From positions 186,001 through 250,000 of the forward strand of contig NZ_PGFB01000003.1 of assembly GCF_002797855.1 (NCBI RefSeq): a stretch of DNA of 64,000 bases, given 5' to 3'. The notes under the pieces are model-generated. The model had not been told where the DNA came from. It worked only from the letters and a program-made list of their open reading frames with translations, and ran no database searches. The position numbers and the translations under genes are program-made. Within the stretch, counting starts at the first letter, position 1. Every line of letters begins with the position of its first letter. The DNA is from Compostimonas suwonensis (lineage in GTDB: Bacteria; Actinomycetota; Actinomycetes; Actinomycetales; Microbacteriaceae). This document shows positions 61,318 through 64,000 of this stretch, piece after piece.

Positions 61318-64000
61318 ATGGGCAGACGGAACGCTCTGCGAGCGACGTTGGGGTACGTCATCGCGCTGGACGTGCCCGCCGCGATCGAATGGTGCCGGCG
61401 TGAATACACCACGACGGAGCGAGCAGGACGCGGCGACCCCTTCCTGCTCGGCCTGCAGGCCTACTGCGAGTACTGGGCGCGCGACTACGACGCGGCCGGC
61501 CGCTCGGCCGTACTCGCAACGAGACTCGCGGCGGATGCGACCGGCCACGACCCCGAAGCCGTGATGCTCGCCCGGGCTGCGTCCGCCTTCGCCATCGCCG
61601 GGCTGCTCGAGCCGCCCGAGCAGCCGCACCCGAGCTCTGCGGGCGTCGCGTCCGCGGGCGTCGCGTCTGGGAAGGCGGCGCCGGGAGAGAAGGAGCACGG
61701 AGAGAAGGAGCACGGAGAGAGGGAGCGCAGGGGGAGGGAGCGCAGGGGGAGGGAGCGCGGAGAGGCTTCCAGAGAGGGGCTCGGAGAAGGGGCGGGAGGG
61801 GCAGAGGAGTGCGATCCGCTCGTGCTCGCGGCGCGCGACATCCGCTCAGTGGATGCCGCGCTCGACGACGTGCGCAGCTTCATCGTCTATGCGCTGGCCG
61901 AGGCCGCCCTCGCCTGCGCTCGGCTCGACCTCGCGCTGGAGTTCACGCGCGAGCTCGTCCTCTCCGAAGACGGGCCTCGGCGGCCTCTCCGTTCGCAGCC
62001 TGCTACGCCCGACTCGTCCCTCCAGGGTGCACCCGAGCGGCACGTTCTCGTCGAGCATTTTCTCGACGAGGACGACGCCGGAGACGGCGTGCGTGCCGGG
62101 GATGGCGCGGATGGTGCGGTCGTCGGGGATGGCGTGCGTGCCGGACATCGCGTGCTCGACGGGGATGGCGGGGATGGCGCGGTCGTCGGGGATGGTGTGT
62201 TTGCCGGGGGTGGCGTGCTCGACGGGGATGCGCTGAAATCGGGCGCGCTCGACGAGGGTGTGTCTGACAACGGTGTGTCTGGTGGGGGTGTGTCTGACAG
62301 CGGTGTGTCTGGTGGGGGTGTGTCTGACAACGGTGTGTCTGGCGGGGGTGTGTCCGACGACGGTGTGCTCGGGGAGGCCGTGCTCGACGGGGGCTTGATC
62401 GGCGGGAGTGCGCTCGAAGGGCGGGGACGTCCGCATGCGTTCATCGACGTCATCCGCGTCATGCGGGTGCGGGTGCTCGGCTTCCAGGGGCGGATCTCGG
62501 AGGCGCTCGAGCTCGCCGACCGCGCGCTCGCCGCCGCGGGAAGCCCGGCGACCCGCCTGCTCATCGAGGCGACGCAGTGCCTGCTCACAGGCAACGCTGC
62601 CCAGCGCGGCACCGTGCGGGCGACGGCCGACCGCCTCGAACGCAGCCTGCCCGAGCCGAACGACGCCCTGTCGAGCGGGTGCTACCTGCTCGTCGCCTAC
62701 GGTCTCATCGCGACAGCGGATGTCGCGCGCGCGGCGTCGTTCGTGCTCGCCGCGGGTCGCACGGCCGGCCTCGACGCGCTGCCCATCATCGACCGAGCCC
62801 TCGGGCTGGAACTGCTCACCGCGGCCGCCGTCGCCGTCGCCGACCTGGATGCCGCCGAGGCGTGGTCACTGCGTGCAGCCCCGCTGCTCGCCAATCCGAT
62901 CTCCGCTCCGACCGTCGAGAGGCTCATCAGCCGGGTCGAGCTGCTCGCTGGACGACCCGAGAGCGCGGTCGTCTGGGCTCAGCGGTCCCGTGAGCATGCG
63001 GCGGCCGACGGGCGGCTCGTCGAAGCGGCGGAGGCCGAGATCGTGCTCGCTCGCGCCGACGTCGCCGCGCGCAGGAGCGGTGCGGCGACGTCGCGACTCG
63101 AGGCGCTCGCCAGCGCGGCTGTCACGACCGGCCATATCGCCGCACGACGATCGGCTGCCCGCGAGCTGCGCGCGGCCGGGCGCCGCCTGCGTCCCGTCTC
63201 CGGCAGCGGGTGGGAGGGACTCTCCGCCCGAGAACGCGACGTCGCACTGCTCATCGCCGACGGGCTCACCAATCGCTCGATCGCCGCACGGTTGCACCTC
63301 TCCGAGCACACGGTCCAGATCCACGTGTCTCGGGTGCTGGCCGCCTTCGGCGTGGCCTCGCGTCTCGAGGTCGCGACCCGCATGGTCGGCCGGATGCGCC
63401 CCCGCGCCGGCGCGCCTCGCAGAGACCCGGATGCCGGGAGTGCCGGGAGTGCCGGGGCTGTCGGATGCGCAGGCAGTGCTGGGGGTGCTGGGGGTGCTGG
63501 GAGCGGTGTCGGAGGTGCGGGGGATACCCGAGGTGTTGGCAGTGTTGGCAGTGTTGGCAGTGCTGGCAGTGCTGGCAGTGCTGGGAGTGCTGGGAGTGCC
63601 GAGGGTGCCGAGGGTGCTGGCAGCACCGGTATCGGGGGTGTTGTGGATGCCAAGGGCGCCGTGGGCGACGGCGGTGCTGGGGGTGCTGGGAGCGGGGTCG
63701 GAGGTGCGGGGGATACCCGAGGTGTTGGCAGTGCTGGCAGTGCTGGCAGTGCTGGGAGTGTCGCGGGTGCTGGGAGTGCTGGGAGTGCTGGCAGTGCTGG
63801 GGGTGCCGAGGGTGCTGGGGGTGCCGAGGGTGCTGGCAGCACCAGTATCGGGGGTGTTATGAATGCCAAGGGTGCCGTGGGTGACGGCGGTTCCGGGGGT
63901 ATCGCGGGTGCTGGGGGTGCTGGGGGTGCTGGGGATGCTGGGGGTGCTGGCGGGTCTGGCGCCGCCGCGCTCGCGCCGATCACCGGTCGCCAGCAGCAGC
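61318..64000 (+). CDS. LuxR-family regulator with repeat-derived inserts (3' end beyond window)
   Basis: A single open frame runs from ATG 61318 past the window end (894 codons seen, no stop). Residues 1-100 and about 370-620 look like an alpha-solenoid (TPR-like) sensor of LuxR proteins; no P-loop ATPase domain is visible. The LuxR helix-turn-helix is at about 632-690 (LSARERDVALLIADGLTNRS, LHLSEHTVQIHVSRVLAAFG). Low-complexity inserts split the sensor at about 102-160 (GEKEHGERERRGRE) and 240-370 (VSDNGVSGGG repeats). After the helix-turn-helix, residues 703-881 are Gly/Ala/Ser-rich, where LuxR proteins normally end. TAGCAT at 61304 may be a -10 box; no clear ribosome site. Confidence 0.8.
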   Translation, partial: MGRRNALRATLGYVIALDVPAAIEWCRREYTTTERAGRGDPFLLGLQAYCEYWARDYDAAGRSAVLATRLAADATGHDPEAVMLARAASAFAIAGLLEPPEQPHPSSAGVASAGVASGKAAPGEKEHGEKEHGERERRGRERRGRERGEASREGLGEGAGGAEECDPLVLAARDIRSVDAALDDVRSFIVYALAEAALACARLDLALEFTRELVLSEDGPRRPLRSQPATPDSSLQGAPERHVLVEHFLDEDDAGDGVRAGDGADGAVVGDGVRAGHRVLDGDGGDGAVVGDGVFAGGGVLDGDALKSGALDEGVSDNGVSGGGVSDSGVSGGGVSDNGVSGGGVSDDGVLGEAVLDGGLIGGSALEGRGRPHAFIDVIRVMRVRVLGFQGRISEALELADRALAAAGSPATRLLIEATQCLLTGNAAQRGTVRATADRLERSLPEPNDALSSGCYLLVAYGLIATADVARAASFVLAAGRTAGLDALPIIDRALGLELLTAAAVAVADLDAAEAWSLRAAPLLANPISAPTVERLISRVELLAGRPESAVVWAQRSREHAAADGRLVEAAEAEIVLARADVAARRSGAATSRLEALASAAVTTGHIAARRSAARELRAAGRRLRPVSGSGWEGLSARERDVALLIADGLTNRSIAARLHLSEHTVQIHVSRVLAAFGVASRLEVATRMVGRMRPRAGAPRRDPDAGSAGSAGAVGCAGSAGGAGGAGSGVGGAGDTRGVGSVGSVGSAGSAGSAGSAGSAEGAEGAGSTGIGGVVDAKGAVGDGGAGGAGSGVGGAGDTRGVGSAGSAGSAGSVAGAGSAGSAGSAGGAEGAGGAEGAGSTSIGGVMNAKGAVGDGGSGGIAGAGGAGGAGDAGGAGGSGAAALAPITGRQQQ
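62263..62360 (+). repeat. 30-base in-frame tandem repeat in the LuxR-type gene
   Basis: About three copies of a 30-base unit (GGTGTGTCTGACAAC then GGTGTGTCTGGTGGG) code VSDNGVSGGG. Confidence 0.85.
63424..63960 (+). repeat. Nested GGGAGTGCT-type repeats coding a Gly/Ala/Ser tail
   Basis: Short 6- and 9-base units (GGCAGTGCT, GGGGGTGCT) are embedded in longer duplications: the 60-base block at 63484-63543 recurs at 63676-63735 almost exactly, and the 72-base block at 63604-63675 recurs at 63823-63894. Confidence 0.85.

Noticed and set aside
63424-63960. A PE-PGRS protein
   Set aside because: The Gly-rich tail is similar in composition, but there is no PE domain and it is fused to a LuxR helix-turn-helix; it is a local repeat expansion.

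Overview
The window is high-GC actinobacterial DNA. GTG starts, ATGA/GTGA stop-start overlaps, a SerC-DUF2530-DUF3027-CspA-XPB block syntenic with other Actinobacteria, DtxR and MtrA-type regulation, and DUF222/HNH proteins all point to a member of the Microbacteriaceae. The exact genus cannot be named from sequence alone. No phage, insertion sequence or CRISPR array was seen.

Layout. 1-12.1 kb is a conserved housekeeping block: a histidine kinase (cut by the window edge) and its OmpR-type regulator, a FolP2-like dihydropteroate synthase homolog with a RibD-like reductase, an XPB helicase pair, CspA/DUF3027, SerC/DUF2530 and a DtxR-family regulator. 12.1-14.8 kb holds two secreted cell-wall hydrolases (NlpC/P60 and CHAP). 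They share an N-terminal module and nearly superimposable promoters and leader RNAs. 14.9-15.7 kb holds a structured, intrinsically terminated RNA ahead of an HNH endonuclease gene. A tRNA-Arg(CCT) follows, next to the C-terminal half of an MFS transporter, and then a Na+/H+ antiporter.

18.7-45.1 kb is a large glycan-utilisation island. Set A (18.7-28.5 kb) has a GH29 alpha-L-fucosidase, an ABC sugar importer, an enolase-superfamily dehydratase, an aldo/keto reductase, a GntR regulator and a GH36 alpha-galactosidase. Set B (31.2-45.1 kb) has a mutarotase, a GntR regulator, a huge secreted beta-helix/FN3/CBM protein, a second enolase-superfamily enzyme, a second ABC importer, a fumarylacetoacetase-type hydrolase, an SDR, a lactonase-type amidohydrolase, a sugar dehydrogenase and an acetyl esterase. 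Together they make a plausible complete non-phosphorylating L-fucose (or L-rhamnose-like) route: sugar to lactone, aldonate, 2-keto-3-deoxy acid, 2,4-diketo acid, then pyruvate plus lactate. Only set B carries the lactonase, SDR and final hydrolase, so set A probably feeds into it. A hipBA toxin-antitoxin pair with three evenly spaced operators sits between the two sets. Neither importer has its own ATPase gene, which fits a shared MsiK-type ATPase.

45-61 kb is a patchwork of small membrane proteins, MarR and ArsR regulators with clear palindromic operators, transporters (MFS, AI-2E family, GAP family), aldo/keto reductase, M20 peptidase, RidA, Ogt and a DUF222-HNH protein. It includes a 3'-truncated DUF2252 gene. 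The window ends inside a very long LuxR-type regulator gene carrying several repeat-derived inserts and a Gly/Ala/Ser-rich tail. Across the window, in-frame and intergenic short tandem repeats are unusually frequent.
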